A DNA stretch of 64,000 bases from Vreelandella boliviensis LC1 (GTDB taxonomy: Bacteria > Pseudomonadota > Gammaproteobacteria > Pseudomonadales > Halomonadaceae): positions 1,287,532-1,351,531 of the forward strand of contig NZ_JH393257.1 in assembly GCF_000236035.1 (NCBI RefSeq). Reading direction: 5' to 3'. Shown in pieces: positions 29,412-39,575 of this stretch. Under the pieces are notes generated by a model. It was not told the DNA's origin and ran no database searches. It saw only the letters and a program-made list of their open reading frames with translations. How positions within the stretch are numbered: position 1 is the first letter of the stretch; each line of letters opens with the position of its first letter. The position numbers were made by a program, and so were the translations under genes.

Positions 29412-30188
29412 ATGAAAGTAGTACTACCACTCAGCCTAACCAAAACCACACTGGTTCTCGCACTGGGATTGGGCAGCGCCACTGCCGCCATGGCCCAAAC
29501 GCCATCGGTGAACGTAGCCACTGACCCAAGCTTTGTGCCGTTTGAAATGATGGATCAAGAGACCGGCGAAATGGTCGGCTTCGATATGGATATCATCAAC
29601 GAAGTCGCCGAACGCGCAGGCTTTGAAGTCAATCTCACCACCATGGAATTCTCCGGCATCATTCCCGCCGTGCAAACCGGTAGCCAAGAGATCGCCATTG
29701 CCGGCACCACCATTACCGAAGAACGTGCACAAGTCGTCGATTTTTCAGACCCCTACTACGATTCAGGTCTGCGCATTATTGTTCGCGCCGATAATGACAG
29801 CGTCGAGACACTCGAAGACCTTCAAGACCTTGCCGTCGGTACCAAAATCGGTTCCACCAGTTATGACTACCTGCAGCAAGAACTCGGCGAAGATGCGGAC
29901 ATTACTCCCTTCCCTGGTACTGCTGACATGTACATGGCGCTGCTAGGCCGCAACGTCGACGCAGTGCTCTACGACGCTCCTAACGTCTCCTACTTCTCGC
30001 AGACCCGTGGCGAAGGCCGTACCAAGGTCGTCGGACCACTGTATGAAGGCCAACAGTACGGCATCGTGTTCCACAAGGGCAGTGAGTGGGTAGAACCCAC
30101 CAACGAAGCACTGGCTGCTATGCGTGAAGATGGCACCTACGATGAGATCTACACCAAGTGGTTTGGTGAAGCGCCCAGCGAAGAATGA
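29412..30188 (+). CDS. polar amino-acid (glutamine-type) ABC transporter substrate-binding protein
   Basis: Periplasmic solute receptor of family 3 (SBP_bac_3), 258 residues. Signal peptide [19 protein letters not shown] with cleavage near AMA-QT. The amino-acid-binding signature [15 protein letters not shown] is at about residues 56-70, and [22 protein letters not shown] follows. The sequence resembles GlnH, the glutamine receptor, more than ArtJ or HisJ, but the ligand cannot be fixed by eye. The mature protein is acidic, in keeping with a halophile. Permease and ATPase genes follow. A strong GC hairpin lies between this gene and the permease, which usually raises receptor mRNA levels. Confidence 0.9.
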   Translation: MKVVLPLSLTKTTLVLALGLGSATAAMAQTPSVNVATDPSFVPFEMMDQETGEMVGFDMDIINEVAERAGFEVNLTTMEFSGIIPAVQTGSQEIAIAGTTITEERAQVVDFSDPYYDSGLRIIVRADNDSVETLEDLQDLAVGTKIGSTSYDYLQQELGEDADITPFPGTADMYMALLGRNVDAVLYDAPNVSYFSQTRGEGRTKVVGPLYEGQQYGIVFHKGSEWVEPTNEALAAMREDGTYDEIYTKWFGEAPSEE

Positions 30189-30222
30189 GTGTAAACACCC
30201 AATAATAGCGTAACGCCGTTAC

Positions 30223-30253
30223 AGGGCCGGGTGGCCACAACCCCCGGCCCTGC
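30223..30253 (+). other. GC-rich intercistronic hairpin after the receptor gene
   Basis: Perfect 10-bp stem CAGGGCCGGG (30223-30232) / CCCGGCCCTG (30244-30253), 11-nt loop, no long T run. It lies between receptor and permease genes and probably stabilises upstream mRNA or partly terminates. Confidence 0.7.
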
Positions 30254-30305
30254 TGCGTTTCTTATCTGCTTTTAGTCAGCTGTTTTCTGTTTCAGGAGTC
30301 TACGC

Positions 30306-30977
30306 GTGGACGTCAATTTTCAATTTGATTGGTCGGCAGCGTTTGGGTCTATCCCTTACCTCTTGCCGGGTATTCCCTGGACGTTACTTATCTCATTTGG
30401 CGGTTTGGCCATTGGTTTCTTTATTGGCATATTCTTTGGCCTGTTACGCATTAGCCGCCTGCGCTGGCTACGCTGGCCGGCCATCGTTTACGTCGAGGTA
30501 TTCCGTGGCACGCCTATCCTGGTGCAAGTGCTGTTTATTTTTTACGGCTTGCCGCAGCTGTTAGGTAGCCCCATCAATGCTCTGGTCGCTGGCATTGCTG
30601 CCATTGCGGTCAACTCCGGTGCTTATATCTCGGAAATTGTCCGCGGCGGCGTACAGTCAATTGAACGCGGCCAAGGTGAAGCTTCGCTCTCCCTGGGGCT
30701 CTCCCGCACCCAGGCGTTTCGCTACGTTATCTGGCCCCAGGCATTTCGGCGCATGATTCCACCTCTCGGTAACCAGGGCATTATCAGCATCAAAGACACC
30801 TCACTGTTCTCAGTCATTGGCGTCGGCGAGCTGGTGCGCCAGGGGCAAATCTATATCGCCACCACCTTTACGGCCCTTGAGGTCTACTTCATGGTCGCCC
30901 TGATGTATCTGGCGATCACCTGGACGCTCTCCATCATCCTGCGCCAACTTGAGCGCAGAGGCCTGGCCGGACAATAA
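30306..30977 (+). CDS. amino-acid ABC transporter permease
   Basis: Inner-membrane permease of the His/Glu/Gln/Arg family (HisM type), 223 residues, GTG start preceded by CAGGAG. About five hydrophobic helices. The ATPase-contacting EAA loop reads [25 protein letters not shown] near residues 120-145, and the family motif [20 protein letters not shown] is present. It forms a homodimer or works with itself, as only one permease gene is in the operon. The ATPase gene starts 11 nt after its stop. Confidence 0.93.
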   Translation: MDVNFQFDWSAAFGSIPYLLPGIPWTLLISFGGLAIGFFIGIFFGLLRISRLRWLRWPAIVYVEVFRGTPILVQVLFIFYGLPQLLGSPINALVAGIAAIAVNSGAYISEIVRGGVQSIERGQGEASLSLGLSRTQAFRYVIWPQAFRRMIPPLGNQGIISIKDTSLFSVIGVGELVRQGQIYIATTFTALEVYFMVALMYLAITWTLSIILRQLERRGLAGQ

Positions 30978-30988
30978 GGACACGCGCA

Positions 30989-31759
30989 ATGAGCAATACA
31001 ATGAACAGCGCAACGCACCCCATTGTGCGTATGCAGAAGCTCAATAAACACTTTGGCAGCCTGCACGTACTCAACGATATTGATCTTACCATTGTGCCTG
31101 GTGAGGTGGTCGTGATTATCGGTGCCAGTGGCTCAGGCAAATCGACGCTAATTCGCTGTATTAATGGCTTGGAAGAGTTCCAGTCCGGCAGTCTAGTAGT
31201 CGATAGCAATGAGCTACTGCCCCATGGCAAGAGCACCAAAGCGCTGCAAACCATTCGCACCGAAGTCGGCATGGTCTTTCAGCAGTTCAATCTCTTTCCC
31301 CACCTCAGCGTCATCGATAACGTCACCCTGGCGCCGATGAAAGTACGCGGTTTAAGCCGTGACGAGGCGGTCAGCAATGCCAAACGATTGCTTGATCGGG
31401 TGGGTATCGCCGACCAGGCCGATAAGTACCCCAGCCAGCTCTCAGGCGGCCAGCAGCAGCGTGTGGCGCTGGCTCGCGCCTTGGCCATGGAGCCGCGTCT
31501 GATGCTGTTTGACGAGCCCACATCGGCGCTTGACCCGGAAATGATCGGTGAAGTGCTGGATGCCATGCGCGAGCTGGCCAAAGAAGGCATGACCATGGTG
31601 ATTGTCACCCATGAAATGGGCTTTGCCCGCGAGGTCGCCGACCGGGTTATTTTTATCCATAAAGGCGAGATTACTGAAGAGGGCCACCCTGAGAAACTGT
31701 TCGATTCTCCGCAACACGAACGCACCCAATCCTTCCTTGCGCGCGTGCTTAAACATTAA
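30989..31759 (+). CDS. amino-acid ABC transporter ATP-binding protein
   Basis: ATPase of the importer, 256 residues. Walker [11 protein letters not shown] at about residues 45-54, Q-loop [12 protein letters not shown], signature [16 protein letters not shown], Walker [15 protein letters not shown] and H-loop VTHEMGFA are all intact. GlnQ-type. It ends the operon and is followed by a perfect terminator. Confidence 0.95.
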   Translation: MSNTMNSATHPIVRMQKLNKHFGSLHVLNDIDLTIVPGEVVVIIGASGSGKSTLIRCINGLEEFQSGSLVVDSNELLPHGKSTKALQTIRTEVGMVFQQFNLFPHLSVIDNVTLAPMKVRGLSRDEAVSNAKRLLDRVGIADQADKYPSQLSGGQQQRVALARALAMEPRLMLFDEPTSALDPEMIGEVLDAMRELAKEGMTMVIVTHEMGFAREVADRVIFIHKGEITEEGHPEKLFDSPQHERTQSFLARVLKH

Positions 31760-31820
31760 ATTAAACACCCTTTGAGGCTTTAAAATAACCGCTTATTCGC
31801 GCTGAATTACGCTTTTTTGC

Positions 31821-31851
31821 TGGCCTGTCGACACGACAGGCCATTTTTTTG
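31821..31851 (+). terminator. Rho-independent terminator of the amino-acid ABC operon
   Basis: Perfect 10-bp stem TGGCCTGTCG (31821-31830) / CGACAGGCCA (31834-31843), 3-nt loop, then T7. Confidence 0.93.
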
Positions 31852-32354
31852 CCTGTGGATAACCTTTTTTTTCATCGATCGTTTTTTTGCTCGTAAGGCC
31901 TATCATGGGAGTCTCTTAGCGTTAGATCCACACCCAACGGAGGTTGTTCACAGCTGCGGTAACAACCCAGGTACTGGCCGGTGGATAAGCCGTGCCTAAT
32001 TACATCTGTGGATAAAGCGCTATTCCATCCACAGGCTTAACACCCTTTCTGCCCAGGCACTCCCGCTTTCAAACATGTAGAAGTCAACAATATAAACACC
32101 TGAAATTATTGAATATAAGTGGCTTATGCACAGAAATTGTCCACACTAGTAGTTACAACATTTACAGAACTTCTCTTATTTTATATTTATGTTGTTATTA
32201 ATAGAGGCTGTTTAGGGATTGTGGGTGTGGAAAAACCTGACGGTTACCCACAGGGGGTTTATACTTGCCGCCTCATTGATCTAAGGTGGCCGCGTCTTAA
32301 ACCGACTGCGCAGGTCACATCATCCGTGCCGATGGGCACAAGACGAGGTGTCTC
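31852..32354. other. oriC: DnaA-box cluster upstream of mnmG (candidate replication origin)
   Basis: No gene in about 500 bp. Perfect TTATCCACA boxes on the minus strand at 31854-31862 and 32007-32015, TTATGCACA (+) at 32124-32132, TTGTCCACA (+) at 32137-32145 and TTGTTCACA (+) at 31944-31952. One-mismatch boxes: 31980-31988 (-), 32226-32234 (-) and 32244-32252 (+); a two-mismatch one lies at 32025-32033. AT-rich stretches at about 32085-32120 and 32160-32205 could unwind. The position next to mnmG (gidA) is that of E. coli oriC. Nine boxes here against three or four near dnaA favour this as the main origin, but the dnaA-rpmH region remains a competitor. Confidence 0.65.
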
Positions 32355-34259
32355 TTGAATTACCCCGACCGCTTTGACGTGATTGTCATCGGCGGTGGCC
32401 ATGCGGGAACCGAAGCCGCACTGGCCTCTGCTCGCATGGGCTGTCAGACCCTGCTGCTCACCCACAACATCGAAACCCTGGGCCAAATGTCGTGTAATCC
32501 CGCCATTGGCGGCATCGGTAAAAGTCATTTGGTCAAGGAAATTGATGCATTGGGCGGCGCCATGGGGCTTGCCACGGATTTAGGTGGCATCCAGTTTCGT
32601 GTGCTCAATGCCAGCAAAGGGCCTGCGGTTCGGGCCACCCGTGCCCAGGCTGACCGTATCCGCTATAAATCCGCTATCCGCGGAATGCTGGAAAACCAGC
32701 CCAACTTGACGATTTTTCAACAGGCCGCTGGCGATCTGATTGTGGATAACGACACCGTTCGCGGTGTCGTCACGGAAACCGGCATTCGTTTTAACGCCGA
32801 AAGCGTCGTGCTGTGCACCGGGACGTTTTTGGGTGGCGTGATTCATATTGGTCTGGATCAAAGCAAAGGTGGTCGCGCCGGTGATCCGCCTTCCAATGCG
32901 CTGGCCGAACGACTACGCGCACTGCCGTTTCGCGTTGATCGTCTGAAAACCGGCACACCACCGCGGATTGATGCTAAAACGGTAGATTTTTCTCAGCTGG
33001 AAGAGCAAGCCGGCGATAGCCCGACGCCCGTTATGTCCTACCTGGGGTCACGGGAAATGCACCCGGAGCAGGTCAGTTGTCACATAGCGCATACCAATCA
33101 GCAGACCCACGATCTCATCCTGGCAAACCTTGATCGCTCGCCAATGTATTCGGGCGTGATCGAAGGGATTGGGCCGCGCTATTGCCCGTCAATCGAAGAC
33201 AAGGTTCATCGCTTTGCCGATAAATCCAGCCATCAGGTGTTTATTGAACCCGAAGGCTTGGATACCCATGAGCTCTACCCCAACGGCATCTCGACGTCGC
33301 TGCCCTTTGACGTGCAGATTCAGGTGGTGCGCTCCATCAAAGGCCTGGAAAACGCGCATATCACCCGGCCTGGCTACGCCATTGAGTATGATTTTTTTGA
33401 TCCACGGGACTTAAAACACTCGTTGGAAACCAAATTTATCCACAACCTGTTTTTCGCGGGCCAAATCAACGGCACGACCGGCTACGAAGAAGCCGGTGCA
33501 CAAGGTTTGCTGGCAGGCTTGAATGCTGCTCGCCGTGCGCAAGAGATGGACGCCTGGTATCCCCGTCGCGATGAAGCCTATCTTGGTGTACTGGTCGACG
33601 ACCTGATTACCATGGGCACCAAAGAGCCTTACCGCATGTTTACTTCCCGTGCGGAGTACCGCTTGCTGCTACGGGAAGACAATGCCGATCTGCGCTTGAC
33701 TGAAACCGGCCGTAATCTGGGTCTGGTTAACGACACCCGCTGGGCCGCATTTAGTCAAAAACGCGAAGCCATTGAGCAAGAAACCGCACGGCTAAGCACA
33801 CTCTGGGTTCAACCCGGTAGCCCTGCTGCTGAAAAAGTGGCAGAAAAAACCGGCGCTCCGCTGTCGCGGGAATATTGCTTGAGTGATCTGCTTAAACGCC
33901 CTGAACTGACCTACAGCGATTTAGCCAATCTGCCCGGTATTGAGGGCACTCTCGTGACCGATCCTGCGGTTGCCGAGCAGGTGCAGATCCAAGCTAAATA
34001 TCAAGGCTATATTGATCGCCAACAGCATGAGATCAATAAGCTCAAACGCCACGAAGCGACGCCACTGCCTGCAGAGTTGGACTATTTAAAAGTGGAAGGC
34101 TTGTCGAACGAAATCCGTCAGAAGCTTGCCGAAGCGCGGCCGGAAACCCTGGCCCATGCGGCACGTATTTCAGGCGTGACTCCGGCGGCTATCTCTATTT
34201 TGTTGGTGCACCTGAAAAAGCGCCGCTTGGTAGCCGCGGCAGAGGTCGTTAACGGATGA
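32355..34259 (+). CDS. mnmG: tRNA uridine-5-carboxymethylaminomethyl modification enzyme MnmG
   Basis: FAD- and NADH-dependent partner of MnmE for wobble-uridine modification. 634 residues. TTG start at 32355 with GAGG upstream. FAD-binding [12 protein letters not shown] at about residues 13-24, then [17 protein letters not shown], with the family cysteine, RTRAQADR, and the C-terminal helical domain that contacts MnmE ([31 protein letters not shown]). Length is normal. Its end overlaps rsmG by 4 nt (ATGA). Promoter activity here would run through or next to the origin-like region, as in E. coli gidA. Confidence 0.97.
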   Translation: MNYPDRFDVIVIGGGHAGTEAALASARMGCQTLLLTHNIETLGQMSCNPAIGGIGKSHLVKEIDALGGAMGLATDLGGIQFRVLNASKGPAVRATRAQADRIRYKSAIRGMLENQPNLTIFQQAAGDLIVDNDTVRGVVTETGIRFNAESVVLCTGTFLGGVIHIGLDQSKGGRAGDPPSNALAERLRALPFRVDRLKTGTPPRIDAKTVDFSQLEEQAGDSPTPVMSYLGSREMHPEQVSCHIAHTNQQTHDLILANLDRSPMYSGVIEGIGPRYCPSIEDKVHRFADKSSHQVFIEPEGLDTHELYPNGISTSLPFDVQIQVVRSIKGLENAHITRPGYAIEYDFFDPRDLKHSLETKFIHNLFFAGQINGTTGYEEAGAQGLLAGLNAARRAQEMDAWYPRRDEAYLGVLVDDLITMGTKEPYRMFTSRAEYRLLLREDNADLRLTETGRNLGLVNDTRWAAFSQKREAIEQETARLSTLWVQPGSPAAEKVAEKTGAPLSREYCLSDLLKRPELTYSDLANLPGIEGTLVTDPAVAEQVQIQAKYQGYIDRQQHEINKLKRHEATPLPAELDYLKVEGLSNEIRQKLAEARPETLAHAARISGVTPAAISILLVHLKKRRLVAAAEVVNG

Positions 34260-34915
34260 GTTCGCTGAACCCCCTGTTGAAAACGCTGCCTGCCAGCGTC
34301 GCCCCACGGCTCGATCAAGGGCTTGGTCAGTTGGCTATCAGCGTTGACGACCATCAGCGAGAACAGCTGCTAGGCTTGTTAGCGCTATTGCACAAGTGGA
34401 ACCGGGCTTATAACCTCACAGCGGTACGCGATGTGGATGACATGGTATCGCGTCACGTGCTGGATAGCGCCGCAGTGCTGCCCTATGTTCAGGGGCCGCG
34501 GCTGCTGGATGTGGGTGCAGGCCCTGGGTTACCTGGCATAGTACTGGCCATTTTAGCCCCCCAGCTTGATGTGACACTGCTGGATAGCAATGGCAAAAAG
34601 GTGCGCTTTCAGCGCCAGGCGGTCATGGAGCTAGGGCTTGAAAACGTCACCCCCCTACAGGCACGGGTGGAACAGTTTGAGGCCCCGGCTTTCGATCAGG
34701 TGATTTCCCGGGCGTTTGCCAGCCTGGTTGATTTTGTCACCTTGACCCGCCAGCTACCCAGTGCCGACGGCCAGTGGTTAGCCATGAAAGGCCCGGGGGC
34801 AGATGATGAACTGCGCGATCTTCCACCCGGCATTTGTCTGCATGAGCGTCACCTGCTGGAAGTCCCCTTTGAAGCGGCCCAGCGGCAGCTGCTGATCTTA
34901 AATATAGACAGCTGA
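34256..34915 (+). CDS. rsmG: 16S rRNA (guanine(527)-N7)-methyltransferase
   Basis: SAM-dependent methyltransferase of 219 residues (GidB). [17 protein letters not shown] is SAM motif I at about residues 82-98, then [14 protein letters not shown], and [12 protein letters not shown] overlaps the mnmG stop, giving translational coupling. Its stop codon TGA sits at the junction of a 14-bp tandem duplication. parA starts 62 nt further. Confidence 0.95.
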   Translation: MSSLNPLLKTLPASVAPRLDQGLGQLAISVDDHQREQLLGLLALLHKWNRAYNLTAVRDVDDMVSRHVLDSAAVLPYVQGPRLLDVGAGPGLPGIVLAILAPQLDVTLLDSNGKKVRFQRQAVMELGLENVTPLQARVEQFEAPAFDQVISRAFASLVDFVTLTRQLPSADGQWLAMKGPGADDELRDLPPGICLHERHLLEVPFEAAQRQLLILNIDS

Positions 34916-34928
34916 ATATAGACAGCTG
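34901..34928 (+). repeat. 14-bp tandem duplication across the rsmG stop codon
   Basis: AATATAGACAGCTG is present twice head-to-tail (34901-34914 and 34915-34928). The rsmG stop TGA (34913-34915) spans the junction. A decayed third copy may follow. Confidence 0.9.
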
Positions 34929-34977
34929 AATGTTGAAAGCTAAATGTTGATTCTGACCCCCAGAAGGAGTTGAGTAC

Positions 34978-35745
34978 GTGAGCCAGATCATTGCCCTGAC
35001 CAACCAAAAAGGCGGCGTGGGCAAGACCACCTCGGCCGTTAATCTGGCGGCCAGTCTCGCTGCGCTCGACCGTCGCGTACTGCTGGTGGATCTTGACCCC
35101 CAAGGCCATGCCAGCATGGGCAGTGGCATCGACAAATATGCGCTCGGCAAAAGCGTGCTTGATGTTCTATTGGGCGAAGCAACAGCGGCTGAAACCATTG
35201 TCAAAAAACTGGCGGTCAAGTACGACGTTCTGCCGGGCAACGGTGATCTTACCGCCGCAGAAGTCGAGCTATTAGATCGCGATAAGAGCGAGAGCTGCCT
35301 AACTACCGCGCTTGCAACGGTTTCAGACAACTACGACGTAGTGTTGATCGACTGCCCACCCTCTTTGAATATGCTGACCGTCAATGCGTTAACGGCTTCC
35401 GATAGCGTGCTGATCCCTCTCCAGTGTGAATTTTACGCGCTAGAGGGGTTATCAGCTCTGCTCGATACCGTTGAGCAGATTAAGCAAAATGTTAATCCTG
35501 ATCTAGCGATTGCCGGTATTCTGCGCACCATGTACGACAAGCGCACCAGCCTAACGCGGGAAGTGGATAAGCAGTTGCGTGATTACTTTGGCGATATGCT
35601 GTTGAAAACGACCATTCCGCGCAACGTAAAAGTTGCCGAAGCACCGAGCCACGGGTTACCCGTGACGCAATATGCCCGGTTCTCCCGGGGTAGTCAGGCC
35701 TATCGTGTGTTGGCCAAAGAGATAATTCGTCGCCTGGCGCTATAA
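34978..35745 (+). CDS. parA: chromosome-partitioning ATPase ParA (Soj)
   Basis: MinD/ParA-type ATPase of 255 residues that moves origin-proximal ParB-parS complexes. GTG start with AGGAG upstream. Deviant Walker A KGGVGKTT at about residues 10-17, switch I region DLDPQGHASMGSG, Walker B VVLIDCPPSLNML. No N-terminal DNA-binding extension, as expected for a chromosomal type. parB follows 15 nt later. The cognate parS sites are at 2.0-6.9 kb in this window. Confidence 0.96.
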   Translation: MSQIIALTNQKGGVGKTTSAVNLAASLAALDRRVLLVDLDPQGHASMGSGIDKYALGKSVLDVLLGEATAAETIVKKLAVKYDVLPGNGDLTAAEVELLDRDKSESCLTTALATVSDNYDVVLIDCPPSLNMLTVNALTASDSVLIPLQCEFYALEGLSALLDTVEQIKQNVNPDLAIAGILRTMYDKRTSLTREVDKQLRDYFGDMLLKTTIPRNVKVAEAPSHGLPVTQYARFSRGSQAYRVLAKEIIRRLAL

Positions 35746-35760
35746 AATGAGGAAAAGCGA

Positions 35761-36687
35761 ATGACGCGTAAACCCGCGCTGGGACGTGGCCTGGATGCCC
35801 TGATTGGTGCCGGTGCCCGTCGCCGTGACAGCTTAGAACTTGCCGGTGGCGGTGTCCCTTTGGAGCATACCGACACTGTACGTTCTGCTGTCGACGAAGT
35901 GACTGAAGATCGTCTTGAGCGCCTGCCGTTAGGGCAACTAACCCGCGGTAAGTATCAGCCGCGCCGGGATATTCAGCCCGAAGCGTTAGAAGAGCTAGCG
36001 GACTCCATTCGCGCCCAGGGCGTAATGCAGCCCATCGTAGTACGCCCCATCGGCGTGGATCGCTACGAAATTATTGCCGGTGAGCGCCGCTGGCGTGCAG
36101 CCCAACTTGCGGAGCTGGATGTCATCCCGGCAGTGATCCGTGAAGTCAGCGATGAAGTCGCTTTGGCACTGGCGTTAATCGAAAACATTCAGCGTGAAAA
36201 CCTCAACGCCATCGAAGAAGCCATGGCACTCAAGCGGCTGGGCGAAGAGTTTGAGCTTACCCAGCAGCAGATAGCCGACGCGGTAGGTAAATCGCGCACT
36301 CAGGTGGCCAATCTGCTGCGCCTGCTGGCGCTAGACCCTGAAGTACAAACCCTGCTTGAACGGGGTGACCTGGATATGGGCCACGCCCGGGCGCTGCTGA
36401 CGCTGAACAGCAGCCAACAGCGCCAAGTCGCCCATGAAGTCGTCAACAACGATATGACCGTGCGCGCCACCGAAGCGCTGGTAAAAAAAGTCCAAACCAG
36501 CCAAACACCGACCAAAATGCCTAGCCGGCAAAGCAAGCAGCCCGATGTGGCCAAGCTTGAAACCCATCTTGGTGAGCTACTGGGTGCACCTGTCTCCATT
36601 GATCATGGACAAAAAGGCAAAGGTAAATTAACCATACGCTATACAAGCCTTGAAGAACTGGATGGCATCTTAAACCATATTAAATAG
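35761..36687 (+). CDS. parB: chromosome-partitioning protein ParB (Spo0J)
   Basis: CTP-dependent parS-binding clamp protein, 308 residues. N-terminal ParA-interacting segment begins RKPALGRGLDALIG. The CTP-binding ParB/Srx domain has IRAQGVMQPIVVRP and the GERRWRAAQLA motif. The helix-turn-helix region contains LTQQQIADAVGKSRTQVANLLRLL. A C-terminal dimerisation domain ends at [26 protein letters not shown] supplies the ribosome-binding site. The atp promoter region follows. Confidence 0.96.
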   Translation: MTRKPALGRGLDALIGAGARRRDSLELAGGGVPLEHTDTVRSAVDEVTEDRLERLPLGQLTRGKYQPRRDIQPEALEELADSIRAQGVMQPIVVRPIGVDRYEIIAGERRWRAAQLAELDVIPAVIREVSDEVALALALIENIQRENLNAIEEAMALKRLGEEFELTQQQIADAVGKSRTQVANLLRLLALDPEVQTLLERGDLDMGHARALLTLNSSQQRQVAHEVVNNDMTVRATEALVKKVQTSQTPTKMPSRQSKQPDVAKLETHLGELLGAPVSIDHGQKGKGKLTIRYTSLEELDGILNHIK

Positions 36688-36778
36688 CAGGCTATTCAAT
36701 ATCGCGTAAGAAGCGGACACGTTTTCCCCCTTTGGTCGCAAATCAGCCCTTAAGCGAGCAAAATCGGTGCGACTTCGG

Positions 36779-36807
36779 TTGAAGGTGTGATAGCGCTTCC
36801 CTATAAT
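36779..36807 (+). promoter_or_regulatory. predicted sigma70 promoter of the atp operon
   Basis: TTGAAG (36779-36784), 17-nt spacer, consensus TATAAT (36802-36807), about 130 nt before atpI. Predicted by eye only. Confidence 0.6.
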
Positions 36808-36835
36808 CGCGCAAGATTTGTGCAGGTTGCCTCGG

Positions 36836-36899
36836 TTTGTAGAGATATTAGTTTGTAAAGATATTAGCTAGTAGAGATATCAGCTTGTCGAGTAATGGG
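36836..36899 (+). repeat. 16-bp tandem repeats in the atp leader
   Basis: Three consecutive 16-bp units TTTGTAGAGATATTAG (36836-36851), TTTGTAAAGATATTAG (36852-36867), CTAGTAGAGATATCAG (36868-36883) and a decayed fourth (36884-36899), downstream of the predicted -10 and upstream of atpI. Confidence 0.8.
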
Positions 36900-36936
36900 T
36901 TTTCATTAGTGAGGTTGGGTATTTTTCCCAAGAGCT

Positions 36937-37332
36937 ATGCAGCGATACGAAACCCAGCGGCGAAAGGCCTATATTATTCGACTGACGATCGCACAGCTGA
37001 TAATTACGCTGGTAGGCATGTTGGCAGCCTATCTGGTTTCAGATATTAAAGGCATGTCATCGGTATTTAAAGGCGCCTTGGTAGCCTTATTGCCGCACGC
37101 CTTTTTTATTCAGCGGATGGGTTTTTTTCACGCTAGGCGCCGAACACGAGGAGCTATGCACTTGTTTCGTGCTGAAGCAGGCAAGTTTGGTTTGACGGTG
37201 GCACTGTTCGTTGCAGTGTTTGTTGCAGCGCCCCCCTCAAACCCCGCTTTATTTTTTTATGCTTACGTCGCGGTTGTTCTAACGCATTGGCTCACGCCTT
37301 GGCTGATGCCTAGAGATCGCACAACTAATTGA
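36937..37332 (+). CDS. atpI: F0F1 ATP synthase assembly protein AtpI
   Basis: Small membrane protein (131 residues) encoded first in most atp operons; it helps c-ring assembly. Four hydrophobic segments, starting with IIRLTIAQLIITLVGMLAAYLVS. The sequence is poorly conserved in this family, and identification rests on topology and position before atpB, 6 nt away. Confidence 0.9.
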   Translation: MQRYETQRRKAYIIRLTIAQLIITLVGMLAAYLVSDIKGMSSVFKGALVALLPHAFFIQRMGFFHARRRTRGAMHLFRAEAGKFGLTVALFVAVFVAAPPSNPALFFYAYVAVVLTHWLTPWLMPRDRTTN

Positions 37333-38172
<840 letters not shown>

Positions 38173-38209
38173 CCTGGCAATAACGTTTTCATTAACCCTC
38201 AACCCTTAA

Positions 38210-38464
<255 letters not shown>

Positions 38465-38475
38465 TGACAGCTCAG

Positions 38476-38498
38476 CCGAGCGCTAAGCGCTCGGTTTT
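38476..38498 (+). terminator. partial terminator between atpE and atpF
   Basis: Perfect 8-bp stem CCGAGCGC (38476-38483) / GCGCTCGG (38487-38494), 3-nt loop, then TTTTG. It may lower downstream relative to atpE expression. Confidence 0.65.
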
Positions 38499-38540
38499 GT
38501 TTCACTCCGGTCGCCACGAACTTGTCAGAGGTACATTCCT

Positions 38541-39011
38541 GTGAATATCAACATGACGCTAATCGGGCAGACGATCGCCTTCGCGATCTTTGTCTGGTTT
38601 TGCATAAAGTATGTGTGGCCTCCGATCAGCAACGCGCTTCATGAGCGTCAGAAAAAAATTGCTGATGGCTTGGACGCAGCCAGCCGCGCTACCCGTGATC
38701 TTGAGCTTGCTCAAGAACGGGCAGAACAGACGCTGCGTGAAAGCAAGGAGCAAGCTTCTCAGATTCTTGAGCAGGCCAACAAGCGCTCTGCCCAGATGAT
38801 TGAAGAAGCCCGCGAGCAAGCCCGTGCCGAAGGCGAACGCCTAGTAACCAGCGCACGTTCAGAGATCGAGCAAGAAGTGAACCGTGCAAAAGACGAGCTT
38901 CGCGCCCAGGTCTCTTATCTCGCTGTTATGGGTGCCGAGCGTGTTCTTGATGCTTCGGTCGACGAACAAGCCCATCGCAAGTTACTTGATGAGCTTGCTG
39001 CTGAACTGTAA
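38541..39011 (+). CDS. atpF: ATP synthase subunit b
   Basis: Peripheral-stalk subunit of 156 residues, GTG start (GTGAATATCAACATG; a second in-frame ATG follows at codon 4). One N-terminal membrane helix ([23 protein letters not shown]) then a long charged coiled-coil helix, with [13 protein letters not shown] at its beginning. Overlaps nothing; atpH starts 11 nt later with AAGGAGGTG. Confidence 0.96.
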   Translation: MNINMTLIGQTIAFAIFVWFCIKYVWPPISNALHERQKKIADGLDAASRATRDLELAQERAEQTLRESKEQASQILEQANKRSAQMIEEAREQARAEGERLVTSARSEIEQEVNRAKDELRAQVSYLAVMGAERVLDASVDEQAHRKLLDELAAEL

Positions 39012-39022
39012 GGAGGTGAATT

Positions 39023-39559
39023 ATGGCGGAATTACTGACCGTCGCTCGTCCTTACGCTAAGGCAGCGTTTGAATACGCGCGTGATCATGAGGCGCTTGAT
39101 AGCTGGTCACAGGCGCTGGGCTTTTTAAGCTTAGCGGTCGCTGACAGCGATGTTCGTCGTTTGCTGGGCAGTCCAAAACTTGAGAACGCGCAAAAAGTAT
39201 CGTTGCTGGCCGATATGACACCCGGCGAGCAAGACGACGCTTTACAGCGTTTTTTAGATGTTTTGGCAGACCAAGGTCGTTTGATGTCACTTTCATCAAT
39301 CGCTGTGCAGTTTGAGCACCTACGTGCCGAACACGAGCAGCGTGTTGAAGTGAACGTCACCTCTGCTTACAAATTAGATAGTAAGCAGAAGACCAAGCTA
39401 GCGAACGCGCTCAAGAAACGTCTGAATCGCGAAATCTCCATTACTACTCAGGTGGACAAGTCGCTTATCGGCGGTGTCATCCTGCGTGCTGGTGACACCG
39501 TCATTGACGGGTCAGTACGTGGTCGATTGAACCGCCTTTCCGAAGCGCTAACCGCTTGA
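39023..39559 (+). CDS. atpH: ATP synthase subunit delta
   Basis: Stalk subunit joining b2 to the top of F1. 178 residues. N-terminal six-helix domain starts [16 protein letters not shown]. The C-terminal motif [28 protein letters not shown] is the family signature. Very strong ribosome-binding site AAGGAGGTG. Confidence 0.97.
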   Translation: MAELLTVARPYAKAAFEYARDHEALDSWSQALGFLSLAVADSDVRRLLGSPKLENAQKVSLLADMTPGEQDDALQRFLDVLADQGRLMSLSSIAVQFEHLRAEHEQRVEVNVTSAYKLDSKQKTKLANALKKRLNREISITTQVDKSLIGGVILRAGDTVIDGSVRGRLNRLSEALTA

Positions 39560-39575
39560 GTCTGAGGGACATGGC

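Noticed and set aside
31817..31999. Open frame after the ABC operon
   Set aside because: Contains the terminator hairpin and DnaA boxes; no supporting motif.
32119..32358. Open frame upstream of mnmG
   Set aside because: Overlaps DnaA boxes and the mnmG start; composition is not protein-like.
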